Below are positions 1 to 6,961 of a DNA stretch of 15,788 nt, in pieces. Location of the stretch: assembly GCA_964384485.1 (NCBI GenBank), contig CAYLLE010000083.1, forward strand, positions 1 through 15,788, read 5' to 3'. The notes below the pieces were generated by a model. That model had not been told where the DNA came from, did no database searches, and worked only from the letters and a program-made list of their open reading frames with translations. Position numbers and translations under genes: made by a program. Within the stretch, counting starts at the first letter, position 1. Every line of letters begins with the position of its first letter. Source of the DNA: CAYLLE01 sp964384485. GTDB lineage: Bacteria > Spirochaetota > Spirochaetia > CAYLLE01.

Positions 1-85
1 AGGCCATAATTTCATATAATATATAAATTTAGATCGGGTTGACCGGGAATTGCCGTAAATTTCTTTTCTTACTCCTTGATAATTG
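1..85. other. AT-rich intergenic edge
   Basis: This stretch lies downstream of the dehydrogenase gene at the left edge of the window. It is A+T rich and holds one copy of the 10-mer CGGGAATTGC (44-53), which recurs in two other intergenic regions. I see no gene or convincing terminator hairpin here. Confidence 0.4.
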
Positions 86-1075
86 TTATTCTTTCAGCAG
101 CTTCCAGTCGAATACTGAGCTGAGGACATCGGATTGCCGATTCCCCAATTCATGATAAACCGCTTGACATCTTTGGGGATCTTCCGCGCGGCAGCAGCTG
201 TTTAAATCGAGAATTCCCTTTTTCATCCATGTCATAGTCTGCTCACAGTTCTGCTTAAAACTGCCCCGTCTGAAAGGTTCGGATTGCCATGGGACTTCCC
301 ACTCCCAGCCGCTTTTTAAGTGAATGTACCGCCAAAAAATCTTCCAGATCAAATCCCGGCAAAGCCGCTGGGACCGGGGCTGCCAAGGTACTCCTGCCGC
401 GGCCACTTCTCCCCCCGGCTTTACCAGGCAGCACGCCTGATATACCGCTTCTTCATTCCCGGAACAGTCTATAGCAAATTCGGTCCGGTCCTGCCATGCA
501 GGATTGCCTACGGGTACAGATTCGAAAAGTTCTTCTGTATATTCCTTAAGCAGCTCCCGTCTGACGGAGTCCGGATCAACGGCACCGACACGGTATCCGC
601 ATTGGGCAAATATGCGGGCCGCCATATGGCCAACCATTCCCAGGCCGATAACAAGTACCCGGGCGGGCGGCCGGACCTGTGTGGCGGTCACCGCGCTCCA
701 GCCGATACCCGACATACGGGTAAGAACAGCCGGTATTGGATCGAGCCCGGAGGGGACCGCGGCGGTGTCACTGATCCGGCAGCGCTGGTAAGAGGCGTGT
801 TTCCCGATACAGAAGAGGCGCTTTCCATGGATCTCGTCAGGGATGTCCGGACCGGACTCAGTTACTTCAAAGACCGCGCCGTATCCCGGCCAATGAGGAA
901 ATCCATCCTCGGCACGGTACTGCATCCCCAATTCAGTACCGGTGCTGATGACTGAACTCAAGGTCGGTCCCGCGACTTCATCATCCCGAAGTATTGAATC
1001 ATCAAAAGGAACTTTTTTTAGGACAGCTTGTTCAGGTTCTGTAAACGCGATCTGCATTATTGATTCCGGCGGCAT
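86..1075 (-). CDS. Medium-chain (MDR) dehydrogenase, zinc-independent-looking
   Basis: This is a 329-aa protein of the medium-chain dehydrogenase/reductase superfamily, expected to oxidise or reduce an alcohol or polyol with NAD(P) in the cytoplasm. The glycine motif GLGMVG (residues 144-149) follows a hydrophobic strand, and the acidic residue in AVDPD (165-169) ends the next strand, as in NAD-preferring Rossmann folds. The usual catalytic-zinc segment GxCGTD is replaced by ISTGTE (43-48), and no four-Cys structural lobe is visible. It therefore resembles the BchC/threonine-dehydrogenase-like MDR branch rather than a classical zinc alcohol dehydrogenase. The ATG directly abuts the stop of the upstream isomerase-like gene (TAAATG), with AAGGAG 6 nt before it, which supports this start and translational coupling. 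It is the last gene of the operon. The substrate is unknown; its neighbours suggest a sugar, cyclitol or similar demethylated product. Confidence 0.85.
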   Translation of the reverse strand: MPPESIMQIAFTEPEQAVLKKVPFDDSILRDDEVAGPTLSSVISTGTELGMQYRAEDGFPHWPGYGAVFEVTESGPDIPDEIHGKRLFCIGKHASYQRCRISDTAAVPSGLDPIPAVLTRMSGIGWSAVTATQVRPPARVLVIGLGMVGHMAARIFAQCGYRVGAVDPDSVRRELLKEYTEELFESVPVGNPAWQDRTEFAIDCSGNEEAVYQACCLVKPGGEVAAAGVPWQPRSQRLCRDLIWKIFWRYIHLKSGWEWEVPWQSEPFRRGSFKQNCEQTMTWMKKGILDLNSCCRAEDPQRCQAVYHELGNRQSDVLSSVFDWKLLKE

Positions 1076-1903
1076 TTACCGCTCCTTTGTCCGGGCAGAC
1101 TCCCGGCGGATATGGTCCGCCGCGGCCTTTATCTCATCCGGCTGAAGATGCTCCATGATAAAGGGCATTTCGCGATCATATGATTCTGCCAAGGTGATGT
1201 ATGTCTTATAATCCAGACTTCCCTCACCGGGCGGTACCTCCCGAAGATGTGCTGTCAGGGTTTTCTCCATTATTGTATCCTTCGCGTGACAGCTTTTTAC
1301 CCGGGGCCCCAGCTTTTCGAAGCATTCCTTTAGAAAGGCAGTGCTCTCAAAATACCTCCGGGGTGATGAAATCATGTTCACCGGATCGAGGTGCACGGCA
1401 AACCGTTCCCTGTTTACAGCGGAAAGGAGGCGCAGGTAACTGTCCGGAGAATCGGGTATCATCCACGGCATTGTCTCAACGGCATACCATGTATGTTTCG
1501 GCTGAACTTCGTCCACAATTATCCGGATTGTCTCTGCTGCCAGCTGGAAGGTATCCTCGCTTAAATCCTGAGGATGCCAACCGAACCATGATTCACCCCG
1601 GGAGCCGGCTACAGAAACACAGCATCCGGCTCCGACGCGGTCGGCTAATGCTAAACCGCCGCAGATCTTGTCAATTTTTTCTTTTCTCAATTCTTTGTCC
1701 GGGAGTAGCGGGTTACACCAGACACCTACCTCGGCGATCACAAGGTCTGCCTCAAGCGCGGCGTTTTTAAAGGCATCTTCTGTCCGCGGATCCACCGGCT
1801 GGTGGAAAGGCCATACTGCCGCGTCAAATCCCCAGTTCTTTAGTTTTTCTGCCCAGTCCTTTGGTCCTGTAAAGGGAAATTTTATATCCGCTCCAAGCCG
1901 CAT
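1076..1903 (-). CDS. Sugar phosphate isomerase/epimerase-like TIM-barrel protein
   Basis: This 275-aa protein fits the xylose-isomerase-like TIM-barrel family (AP endonuclease 2 fold), which isomerises or epimerises sugars, keto sugars and cyclitols using a divalent metal. Likely metal ligands are E143 in YAVETMPW, D173 in VHLDPVN, H206 in KSCHAKD and E251 in FIMEHL, all in the expected order at strand ends. Length is typical. A GTG two codons upstream could also start the frame. However, the sequence AAGGAAGGTGATC directly before the ATG at 1903 is almost a full match to the 16S anti-SD complement at good spacing, so I chose the ATG. The gene lies 68 nt downstream of the methyltransferase-family gene and abuts the dehydrogenase, consistent with one operon. 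The exact substrate cannot be read from sequence. Confidence 0.85.
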   Translation of the reverse strand: MRLGADIKFPFTGPKDWAEKLKNWGFDAAVWPFHQPVDPRTEDAFKNAALEADLVIAEVGVWCNPLLPDKELRKEKIDKICGGLALADRVGAGCCVSVAGSRGESWFGWHPQDLSEDTFQLAAETIRIIVDEVQPKHTWYAVETMPWMIPDSPDSYLRLLSAVNRERFAVHLDPVNMISSPRRYFESTAFLKECFEKLGPRVKSCHAKDTIMEKTLTAHLREVPPGEGSLDYKTYITLAESYDREMPFIMEHLQPDEIKAAADHIRRESARTKER

Positions 1904-1971
1904 GATCACCTTCCTTCCGCAGAGTATACCAGGGAATATCGAAAGAATGAAGGCTACACAGAGGTCCTCCC

Positions 1972-3384
1972 TTACTGATCATAATTGCTGTACTGATCCC
2001 GGAAATAGCGGCGGAGCTCTTCCTGAATATCTTCCGGCACCGGCGATTCATAATCCCGGATAAGAGTTTCGACCCGATCGTGAGCACGTTCCAAAAGTGA
2101 AGCGGCGCCTTTGTCTTCGCCCGAATCATCGAATAATCCGGGTTCAAAAAATTCCGACGACCGGAGCAGTTCCAGGGTTAAATCATCGGTAAGAAACTCA
2201 CCTCCCGGACCCTGCTGCTGGATATTTTCCATCCGCTTCTCCAGATTACCGGTATCGATCCCGCGGGTGAGATATTCGGCGGCTCTCAGCCACTCAGACT
2301 GAATCACCATCATTTCCGCGGAAATTCCGTTCGCGTTATAACAGGAACCCAGGCCGGAAAGGACATCCGTGCCCGAAGCTAGCGCGGAAAGCATAAATAG
2401 CATACTTTCCGCGCCGCTCTGCATGTCGTACCGGAAAGACATGGTGCCGCCGCACTCCGCGCCCGAAGGCATGCAGTAGGATTCGGCCAGTTCACAGGAG
2501 GCGATTTTCCAGAGTACCTTGTCCAGGGTGTAATACTGATCGTGACCGGTCCTCATATTGCTGATGGAGGGACCAAAAATATAGAGGAAAGGATTTCCAG
2601 GATTTATCATCTGGGTGAGTGCTGCTAAAAATATCTCTTCCGTGTTTCCCTGAAGCAGTACCGTATCCGGACTATAGGGTCCGGTCGTTCCGGCCATGGG
2701 ACAGATTGTGGGAAGTATCGTGAAGTTATTTCTTGCCCCATCCAGTAAGATCTGCCCGTTGAACTCGCCGATAGTCAGCGGAGATTTTACAGCCACTGCT
2801 GCCGAAAGCAGGTTACTCTCGGAAAGATCCCTGCCCCGTGAAAGTATGTTTCCGATTTCAAACCATCTTCTGAAACTTTCCAGACTGCCGGGATAGATAT
2901 TGCAGTGTTTTCCGTGATGCAGCAGATGGATCTCCAGGGCCCGTAAGTTTGAAGTCCGGTCAGCGCAGTCGGTAACCGGAAAATCCATCAGACTGACAGC
3001 CCCGGAGCGGGGATTCAGCTGGGTCAGGATAGTATGCCGCCGGACATCTTCAAGGGACGGTCTCCTGGGGCGGCGGGTTTCATAATCGATGATCCATGGG
3101 TCGGTCACAATCGAATAGATCTGTTTTTCGGTACTGCCGATGATCCGTTTATTCCCGTCCAGCCCCTGTATTTCGTAGGTTTCGGGAACCAAGGCGAGGA
3201 GCTCCCGGAGCCGCTCAGGGGGAATTTTAACCGTGCCGTTTTCCTCATCAATGTCGGCTCCGTTTTTACGGGCTATTTTGAGCAGCTCCTTATGCTGGAC
3301 GGAAAAGCCGGTTTCGGCAATCAATTTTTCTGTCAGTTCATGGATTTGGTTTACCTGGTCCGGTTTAAGCACCTTTAAATTCAT
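1972..3384 (-). CDS. Trimethylamine methyltransferase (MttB) family protein, non-pyrrolysine
   Basis: This 470-aa protein matches the MttB/COG5598 superfamily, whose members transfer a methyl group from a quaternary amine or related compound to a cognate corrinoid protein. Recognisable family features are the N-terminal helical region ending in an IPPERLREL-like segment, the central GTTGPYSPD (232-240), and the glycine-rich AECGGTMSF and LASGTDVLSGLG stretches (309-346). The reading frame has no in-frame amber codon, so it belongs to the non-pyrrolysine branch, which includes glycine betaine, proline betaine and carnitine demethylases. The SD AGGAAGGGAAG precedes the ATG. It is the first gene of a leftward operon and is divergent from an AraC-type regulator. 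No corrinoid protein gene is adjacent, so the methyl acceptor must be encoded elsewhere, or the chemistry differs. The substrate is not determinable here. Confidence 0.85.
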   Translation of the reverse strand: MNLKVLKPDQVNQIHELTEKLIAETGFSVQHKELLKIARKNGADIDEENGTVKIPPERLRELLALVPETYEIQGLDGNKRIIGSTEKQIYSIVTDPWIIDYETRRPRRPSLEDVRRHTILTQLNPRSGAVSLMDFPVTDCADRTSNLRALEIHLLHHGKHCNIYPGSLESFRRWFEIGNILSRGRDLSESNLLSAAVAVKSPLTIGEFNGQILLDGARNNFTILPTICPMAGTTGPYSPDTVLLQGNTEEIFLAALTQMINPGNPFLYIFGPSISNMRTGHDQYYTLDKVLWKIASCELAESYCMPSGAECGGTMSFRYDMQSGAESMLFMLSALASGTDVLSGLGSCYNANGISAEMMVIQSEWLRAAEYLTRGIDTGNLEKRMENIQQQGPGGEFLTDDLTLELLRSSEFFEPGLFDDSGEDKGAASLLERAHDRVETLIRDYESPVPEDIQEELRRYFRDQYSNYDQ

Positions 3385-3474
3385 AAATCTTCCCTTCCTT
3401 GCAAATATTACGATATAATTGACATCTTAATACTGGTATAGACAGAAAGAAATGACTAAAGGGGCCTTATTTCT
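3385..3474. promoter_or_regulatory. Divergent control region between MttB-family operon and araC-type gene
   Basis: This 90-bp AT-rich region must carry the promoters of both divergent genes. On the minus strand, TTATAT (3413-3418) could be a -10 with no recognisable -35 at 17 bp, as expected of an AraC-activated promoter. On the plus strand TTGACA is present at 3419-3424, but no good -10 lies at the right distance. Operator half-sites could not be defined by eye. Confidence 0.4.
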
Positions 3475-4347
3475 TTGAAAAAGGGCCGAAATTCAGAAAA
3501 GCTTAATATGATTATAACGGTTCCATTCAATTCGACACAGATCAATATATGGATCGACAGCGCTTTTTCTGATCCGAAAGAAAGCGGAACAGCTGAAATC
3601 CACAGTCACCCCGGCTGCGAAATAAACTTTGTCACGGAAGGTTTCGGTTTTATTAAAATAGGGAAAACTCAGTACCCGGTATCAGCCGGAGATTACTACA
3701 TAACAGGTCCGGCAGTGTGCCATCAGCAGATAATCCGGGAAGGCTGCGGATTAAAAAAAATGTCATTTAGAATGGAATTAAACACCCTGAACACGGTAAA
3801 AGCGGACGAAACGCGCCGGCTTATTGCCGCTTCCGGATTTTTTACATCCCGGACAGGAAAAGGGAAACAGCACATTATCACCCAAATTCTCGGGGAATTA
3901 AAAAACCCGGGGGTTGGGTACGAGGTAAAATTGAGATCACTTTTTTCTCTGCTCATCATAGAGATAATTCGGGACATTGCCGAAAATGAAAAACCCGCGG
4001 GATCAAAATCCGGCGGGGAAATGTATAAAAAAAGATCCTTCATTATAGAAGATTTCATAGAAAATAATTACAGCAGGGGAATAACCGCCCGGGATACGGC
4101 GGAGTACCTTAATGTAAGCATCCGGCAGCTGAACAGGATTTTTCAAGCTATGTATAAAATGTCCTTTAAACAAAAACTGCTGGAGAGAAAGATACAGATT
4201 TCCCAGAATCTGCTGGAGTATACCGACCTTCCAATCCAAACAGTTTCCCGGAAAATCGGGTATGATACGGTTAATAATTTTTCAACGATGTTTAAACGGA
4301 AAACCGGAAAATCTCCGCTGGAATACCGGAAGAAACACCAATCATGA
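3475..4347 (+). CDS. AraC-family transcriptional regulator with N-terminal cupin
   Basis: This 290-aa regulator has an N-terminal cupin-like ligand-sensing domain (about residues 35-105, with HSHPGCEINFVTEG and the second motif PVSAGDYYITGP). It ends in a C-terminal double helix-turn-helix of the AraC/XylS family (about 190-288). The first HTH is around ITARDTAEYLNVSIRQLNRIF. The second is around PIQTVSRKIGYDTVNNFSTMFKRKTGKSP; its IGY and FSTMFKRKTGKSP residues are the family signature. The start shown is TTG, behind an AAAGGGG that is rather far upstream. An ATG at 3508 (residue 12) is the main alternative but has a weaker SD. The gene diverges from the methyltransferase-family operon and converges on the URO-D-family gene 24 bp away. 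It is therefore the likely local regulator, sensing the catabolic substrate. Confidence 0.9.
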   Translation: MKKGRNSEKLNMIITVPFNSTQINIWIDSAFSDPKESGTAEIHSHPGCEINFVTEGFGFIKIGKTQYPVSAGDYYITGPAVCHQQIIREGCGLKKMSFRMELNTLNTVKADETRRLIAASGFFTSRTGKGKQHIITQILGELKNPGVGYEVKLRSLFSLLIIEIIRDIAENEKPAGSKSGGEMYKKRSFIIEDFIENNYSRGITARDTAEYLNVSIRQLNRIFQAMYKMSFKQKLLERKIQISQNLLEYTDLPIQTVSRKIGYDTVNNFSTMFKRKTGKSPLEYRKKHQS

Positions 4348-4371
4348 GTGACTAACTTTATATGAAAAACA

Positions 4372-5475
4372 TCAATATCTTCCGTACTCTTCCACGATAT
4401 CGTGCACCAGTTTGATTCGGTCCAGTTCTGTTCCCGGCGGGACCTGATCTCCCGCGGACTGAACAAGACGGGGGCTGATTTTCCGGAGATCAAGCCATTC
4501 CCGCACATGCTCGATAAACTCTTTTTCAGGAGTTTCGGGGAGCCATTTTCCGGGAGAGATTCCCCCCATCAGAACAATCCCGTTACCCGCCTGCTCCCGG
4601 ATCTGCTCCGGGGTCAAGTCTCCGTTTGGAGCGGGAGTACAGGCATCGGCAACATCGATTCCCGTTTCGGCAACCAGCCCGATTACGTTCCGGAGCATTC
4701 CGTCCAGGTGTGCCGATACGGTTTTCCCGGCTTCATGAAACCGCCGGGCCGTTTCCCGGTAGTGATTGTAAGAATACCGTTTAAACAGATCAGGCGTCTG
4801 CACATCGCTTGAAAGATTATCGGTAAAAAAGAGGTGGGGAGCCGGAGAATCGCAGTAGAGATCCACAAGCTCAAGATGCTTTCCATTGTAGGTATCGATA
4901 TACTCCTGAATTATATCCGGCTGGTCATAAATCATGTATACCGACTTTTCGACTCCCATATAGTACGACATGAGTGATCCGAGGGCGGTGTAGCCCAGAT
5001 TCGGAAACCCTAAACCGGTATCTCCGCCCAGCGTCTCCATGGATTCCCAGTTTTCATAACACGGCCGGAAAGCACGCCTGGAAGCCGCGTATGTCAGGAT
5101 TTTTAAATCATCCGGTGTGTTCACCATATGCCGGGTTATGTCCCATGAAAAACTTTTTCCGTTCCATTTCCGTTCCATGGCGATTTCGCCTACAGGAGTA
5201 ACAAACCGCTCCACAGCCAAATCACCCCTCATCTGCCGTTCCCTGGAAACGCCCTCACCGTAGTATTCTTCGTGAAGAGAACCGGCTTCTATATACCATC
5301 CGGCCTTTACTTCTCGGTGGAGCGCCACGATTTCATCGGCATTCCGGTTAATCGAAAAGAGATCCCACCGTTTTCCGGTTTGAGACCGGAACCAATGCCC
5401 CAGATCGGCAAACCAGGGAACCCTGTCCGGTGTTTCACCCCTCAGCACTGTTAATAACCGCTCTCTTTCTGTCAT
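4372..5475 (-). CDS. Uroporphyrinogen decarboxylase (URO-D) family protein, possible methyltransferase
   Basis: This 367-aa protein belongs to the URO-D fold family, which includes haem-pathway UroD and the corrinoid-dependent methyltransferases MtaA, MtbA and CmuA. The N-terminus MTERERLLTVLRGETPDRVP is typical of the catabolic branch. The barrel region with SAHLDGM (254-260) and GGISPGKWL (304-312) follows. In zinc-dependent MtaA/MtbA the strand carries H-x-C; here it is H256-L-D258, so zinc binding and thiol methylation cannot be assumed. An ATG four codons upstream (5487) lies in the same frame but has no SD. The ATG at 5475 is preceded by G-rich GGGGCGGGG and begins at the usual family position, so it is preferred. 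Genomic company (MttB-family gene, AraC regulator) points to one-carbon catabolism rather than haem synthesis. The gene seems to have its own promoter, next to a palindromic candidate operator. Confidence 0.8.
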   Translation of the reverse strand: MTERERLLTVLRGETPDRVPWFADLGHWFRSQTGKRWDLFSINRNADEIVALHREVKAGWYIEAGSLHEEYYGEGVSRERQMRGDLAVERFVTPVGEIAMERKWNGKSFSWDITRHMVNTPDDLKILTYAASRRAFRPCYENWESMETLGGDTGLGFPNLGYTALGSLMSYYMGVEKSVYMIYDQPDIIQEYIDTYNGKHLELVDLYCDSPAPHLFFTDNLSSDVQTPDLFKRYSYNHYRETARRFHEAGKTVSAHLDGMLRNVIGLVAETGIDVADACTPAPNGDLTPEQIREQAGNGIVLMGGISPGKWLPETPEKEFIEHVREWLDLRKISPRLVQSAGDQVPPGTELDRIKLVHDIVEEYGRY

Positions 5476-5499
5476 GCCCCGCCCCATTATTAATTGTTG

Positions 5500-5515
5500 T
5501 ATTGTTATAACAATA
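5500..5515. promoter_or_regulatory. Perfect 16-bp palindrome, candidate operator for the URO-D-family gene
   Basis: TATTGTTATAACAATA reads the same on both strands and sits 24 bp upstream of the preferred start codon. A possible minus-strand -10 (TATACT, 5525-5530) would place the palindrome at or just after the transcription start, a typical repressor position. The same 16-mer was not seen elsewhere in the window. The binding protein is unknown. Confidence 0.5.
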
Positions 5516-5613
5516 TACGGTAGAGTATAATGCCTCCCGCCGGGTATGTACAGACAATTACAAGAGAAAGGTGATAAATTCTCCGGGTAGAACTGGGATT
5601 TGCTGTGATAAAT

Positions 5614-5745
5614 TTATTTCACTGCAATAATTTGGACATCCAGCTTCGGAATTCCTGCCAATAAAGAAAGACCCGCCAGAGCTGCACGGGATTTTAGCGT
5701 ACGATGAATATCATCGGGAACATTCCTTATTTGAATCATTTTCAT
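5614..5745 (-). pseudogene. Collapsed toxin-antitoxin relic: FitA/VapB-like antitoxin N-terminus joined to PIN-toxin-like tail
   Basis: A 43-codon minus-strand frame begins MKMIQIRNVPDDIHRTLKSR and continues AALAGLSL. This is the ribbon-helix-helix N-terminus of FitA/VapB-type antitoxins, where SLSDYLL-type sequence normally follows. Instead it passes straight into AGIPKLDVQIIAVK and a stop. That tail resembles the last strand of PIN-domain VapC/FitB toxins (F-x-GIP-x-L-x-V). The simplest reading is an internal deletion that removed the rest of the antitoxin and nearly all of the toxin while keeping frame. No good SD precedes the ATG. Antitoxin identity is fairly secure; the toxin tail is inference from a short match. 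It may still make a small DNA-binding peptide, but is most likely decayed. Confidence 0.55.
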
Positions 5746-5858
5746 GTGAGAATGATAGTCTCATATTATGCACATATCAACATGTAGATCGCATGTCAAA
5801 AATCTTTTCGGGATTACATTCGCATACCTTTACACGAAAAAAAAATATGCCCCATTTG
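5746..5858. other. Intergenic spacer downstream of hemerythrin gene
   Basis: These 113 bp lie between the toxin-antitoxin relic and the hemerythrin stop codon. A T-run (minus strand) and a weak ATCATT/AATGAT inverted repeat near 5735-5756 are present. No convincing intrinsic terminator or gene could be identified. Confidence 0.35.
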
Positions 5859-6389
5859 CTAAGCCAGAGACTCGTAAAGCTTGTTATATTTTTCGTGGAT
5901 CATCTGCCGGTCGAAGTCCCAGAACTCTTCCAGCATGTCATCGAGTTCTTTATCCGTAAAATATTTTTCAGTATCCGGAAAAAACTTTTCGTCCTCCTTA
6001 ACGATATGCTTGGGATAAAAATCGATGAGCCAGCTCAGTTTTTCTGTTACTGTGTTGATGCTCTCTTTATCCCCGTCAACATAGGCTTCTTTGGCATCCA
6101 CCAGCTGTCCAACAACATTCCGCGCCTGTACGTGTTCATTAACCAGCTCTTTCATGACCCGGTCATCGTCATCACTTATCTCTTTTTCTTCCAATGCTTC
6201 AAAGAGGATGTCCTCCTCCTTGCCGTGATGGGTCCGGTCCGCGTAGGTGCGTATAAAATCAACAATCGTATCGATAAAAACAGAATCTACATCCCGGTCT
6301 TCTTTAATCCTCTGTATCTCACGGTCGGTTAGATTCAGCATTTTTTCGATTAATCTGTGCTCGATCATGAGCGGTCCTCTTGGTTTCAT
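5859..6389 (-). CDS. Hemerythrin-domain protein
   Basis: This 176-aa all-helical protein belongs to the hemerythrin/HHE family, which binds O2, NO or iron through a non-haem di-iron centre. Candidate ligands follow the family order: H11 (IEHRLIE), H54/H55 and E58/E59 (THHGKEEDILF), H86 (NEHVQAR), and H128 with E132 (FYPKHIVKEDEKFFP). No signal peptide or membrane segment is present, so it should be cytoplasmic. The ATG is preceded by a very strong SD (AGGAGGAG). A well-spaced promoter (6411-6439) gives a leader of only about 15 nt. It is divergent from the PspB-like gene. A decayed partial copy lies at 6846-6953. The likely role is oxygen or nitrosative-stress handling; the exact ligand is not determinable. 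Confidence 0.9.
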   Translation of the reverse strand: MKPRGPLMIEHRLIEKMLNLTDREIQRIKEDRDVDSVFIDTIVDFIRTYADRTHHGKEEDILFEALEEKEISDDDDRVMKELVNEHVQARNVVGQLVDAKEAYVDGDKESINTVTEKLSWLIDFYPKHIVKEDEKFFPDTEKYFTDKELDDMLEEFWDFDRQMIHEKYNKLYESLA

Positions 6390-6410
6390 AACTCCTCCTG
6401 TATCTAATCA

Positions 6411-6439
6411 AAGTTACGAATGACTCATGCCGGAGTCAA
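6411..6439 (-). promoter_or_regulatory. Hemerythrin gene promoter
   Basis: Minus-strand TTGACT (6434-6439), a 17-bp spacer and TAACTT (6411-6416) precede the gene by about 20 bp. The -10 is poor for the housekeeping consensus. The same arrangement, including CGTAACTT and TTGACYCC, occurs in front of the zinc-finger gene at 8508-8536, which supports it being functional. Confidence 0.5.
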
Positions 6440-6443
6440 CGCA

Positions 6444-6472
6444 TTGATGAAAACAGGCAGAATCAATATAAT
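6444..6472 (+). promoter_or_regulatory. Promoter of the PspB-like gene
   Basis: TTGATG (6444-6449), a 17-bp spacer and a perfect TATAAT (6467-6472) form a strong housekeeping-type promoter. It predicts a start near 6479 and a leader of about 25 nt that contains the AGGAG at 6493-6497. Confidence 0.65.
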
Positions 6473-6503
6473 CCCTTAGCGCAAATTTCGATAGGAGAAT
6501 AAA

Positions 6504-6779
6504 ATGCTGTTTCATGAAGCCTTGATGGCATTTCTAGTGGTGATGGGATTTATATCTATCCCCATTACCGCGATAATAACCCGGAAGAACTCCCCCATAG
6601 GCCAGGCTATCGCCGAACGGATTCGGAATAAAACAAAAACGATCGAAAACAAGGATACAGAAGAAAAAATACGCCGGCTGGAAGGGGCACTCCAGGACCA
6701 GCAGATGTCCATGGAGTCCATGGAACGGGAGATGCGGTTTCTCAGCAAGCTTTTGGAAGACAAATCGCCTCAGCGGTAG
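6504..6779 (+). CDS. Small membrane protein with coiled coil, PspB-like topology
   Basis: This 91-aa protein has one N-terminal transmembrane segment (about residues 5-26). A basic juxtamembrane stretch (RKNS, ERIRNKTK) follows, then a charged helical region (about 50-88) with heptad-like spacing that should form a coiled coil. This layout and length match PspB-type envelope-stress proteins, but I cannot assign it to PspB by sequence alone. AGGAG 6 nt before the ATG and a perfect TATAAT promoter support expression. It is divergent from the hemerythrin gene. Its last 19 codons plus about 30 bp of downstream DNA recur at 8572-8662, marking an ancient duplication. It could be a stress-sensing partner of other inner-membrane proteins. 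Confidence 0.7.
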   Translation: MLFHEALMAFLVVMGFISIPITAIITRKNSPIGQAIAERIRNKTKTIENKDTEEKIRRLEGALQDQQMSMESMEREMRFLSKLLEDKSPQR

Positions 6780-6811
6780 GGAGAGGAATCCTGCTTCACG
6801 GTATACTGCCG
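6720..6811 (+). repeat. Direct repeat copy 1 (PspB-like 3' end and downstream)
   Basis: This segment aligns without gaps to 8572-8662 at roughly 87% identity by eye, allowing a base at the end. The two copies are in the same orientation about 1.85 kb apart and flank the eroded hemerythrin copy and the zinc-finger gene. Confidence 0.85.
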
Positions 6812-6832
6812 CCGGGCTGCGGGGCTCCCGGC
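6809..6832. other. GC-rich hairpin after the PspB-like gene
   Basis: GCCGGG and CCCGGC can form a stem around a G-rich loop about 35 bp after the stop codon. It is followed by CGAAAAAA rather than a T-run, so it is not a standard intrinsic terminator. It may be an mRNA-stabilising or pausing structure. Confidence 0.3.
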
Positions 6833-6845
6833 CGAAAAAACTGAT

Positions 6846-6953
6846 TTACCGGTTTGCTAAATGCTCGTACAGCTCGAAAATCACCCATAGTATCTACAAA
6901 AACCGGATCGATATCCGGCAATGCTCGATCATGAGCGGTTCTCCCGGTTTCAT
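6846..6953 (-). pseudogene. Decayed, internally deleted copy of the hemerythrin gene
   Basis: The frame begins MKPGEPLMIEHCR with a TAGGAAAT SD-like site. About 29 of its first 32 bases match the start of the intact hemerythrin gene (MKPRGPLMIEHR). After a TAG stop the same frame continues and ends ELYEHLANR, matching the intact C-terminus KLYESLA. The roughly 150 central codons, including most di-iron ligands, are missing. Its ATG is only 8 bp after the stop of the zinc-finger gene, so it lies at the tail of that transcript. It is non-functional as a hemerythrin. Confidence 0.75.
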
Positions 6954-6961
6954 ATTTCCTA

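Noticed and set aside
320..955. 211-aa plus-strand open frame opposite the dehydrogenase gene
   Set aside because: It is antisense to a well-supported Rossmann-fold gene, has no SD or family motifs, and is proline/arginine-rich as expected of a shadow frame.
1201..1770. 189-aa plus-strand open frame opposite the TIM-barrel gene
   Set aside because: It is a shadow of a gene with conserved metal ligands and a strong SD; its composition is not protein-like.
1972..3384. Pyrrolysine-containing MttB
   Set aside because: No in-frame TAG occurs within the gene, so it belongs to the non-pyrrolysine branch.
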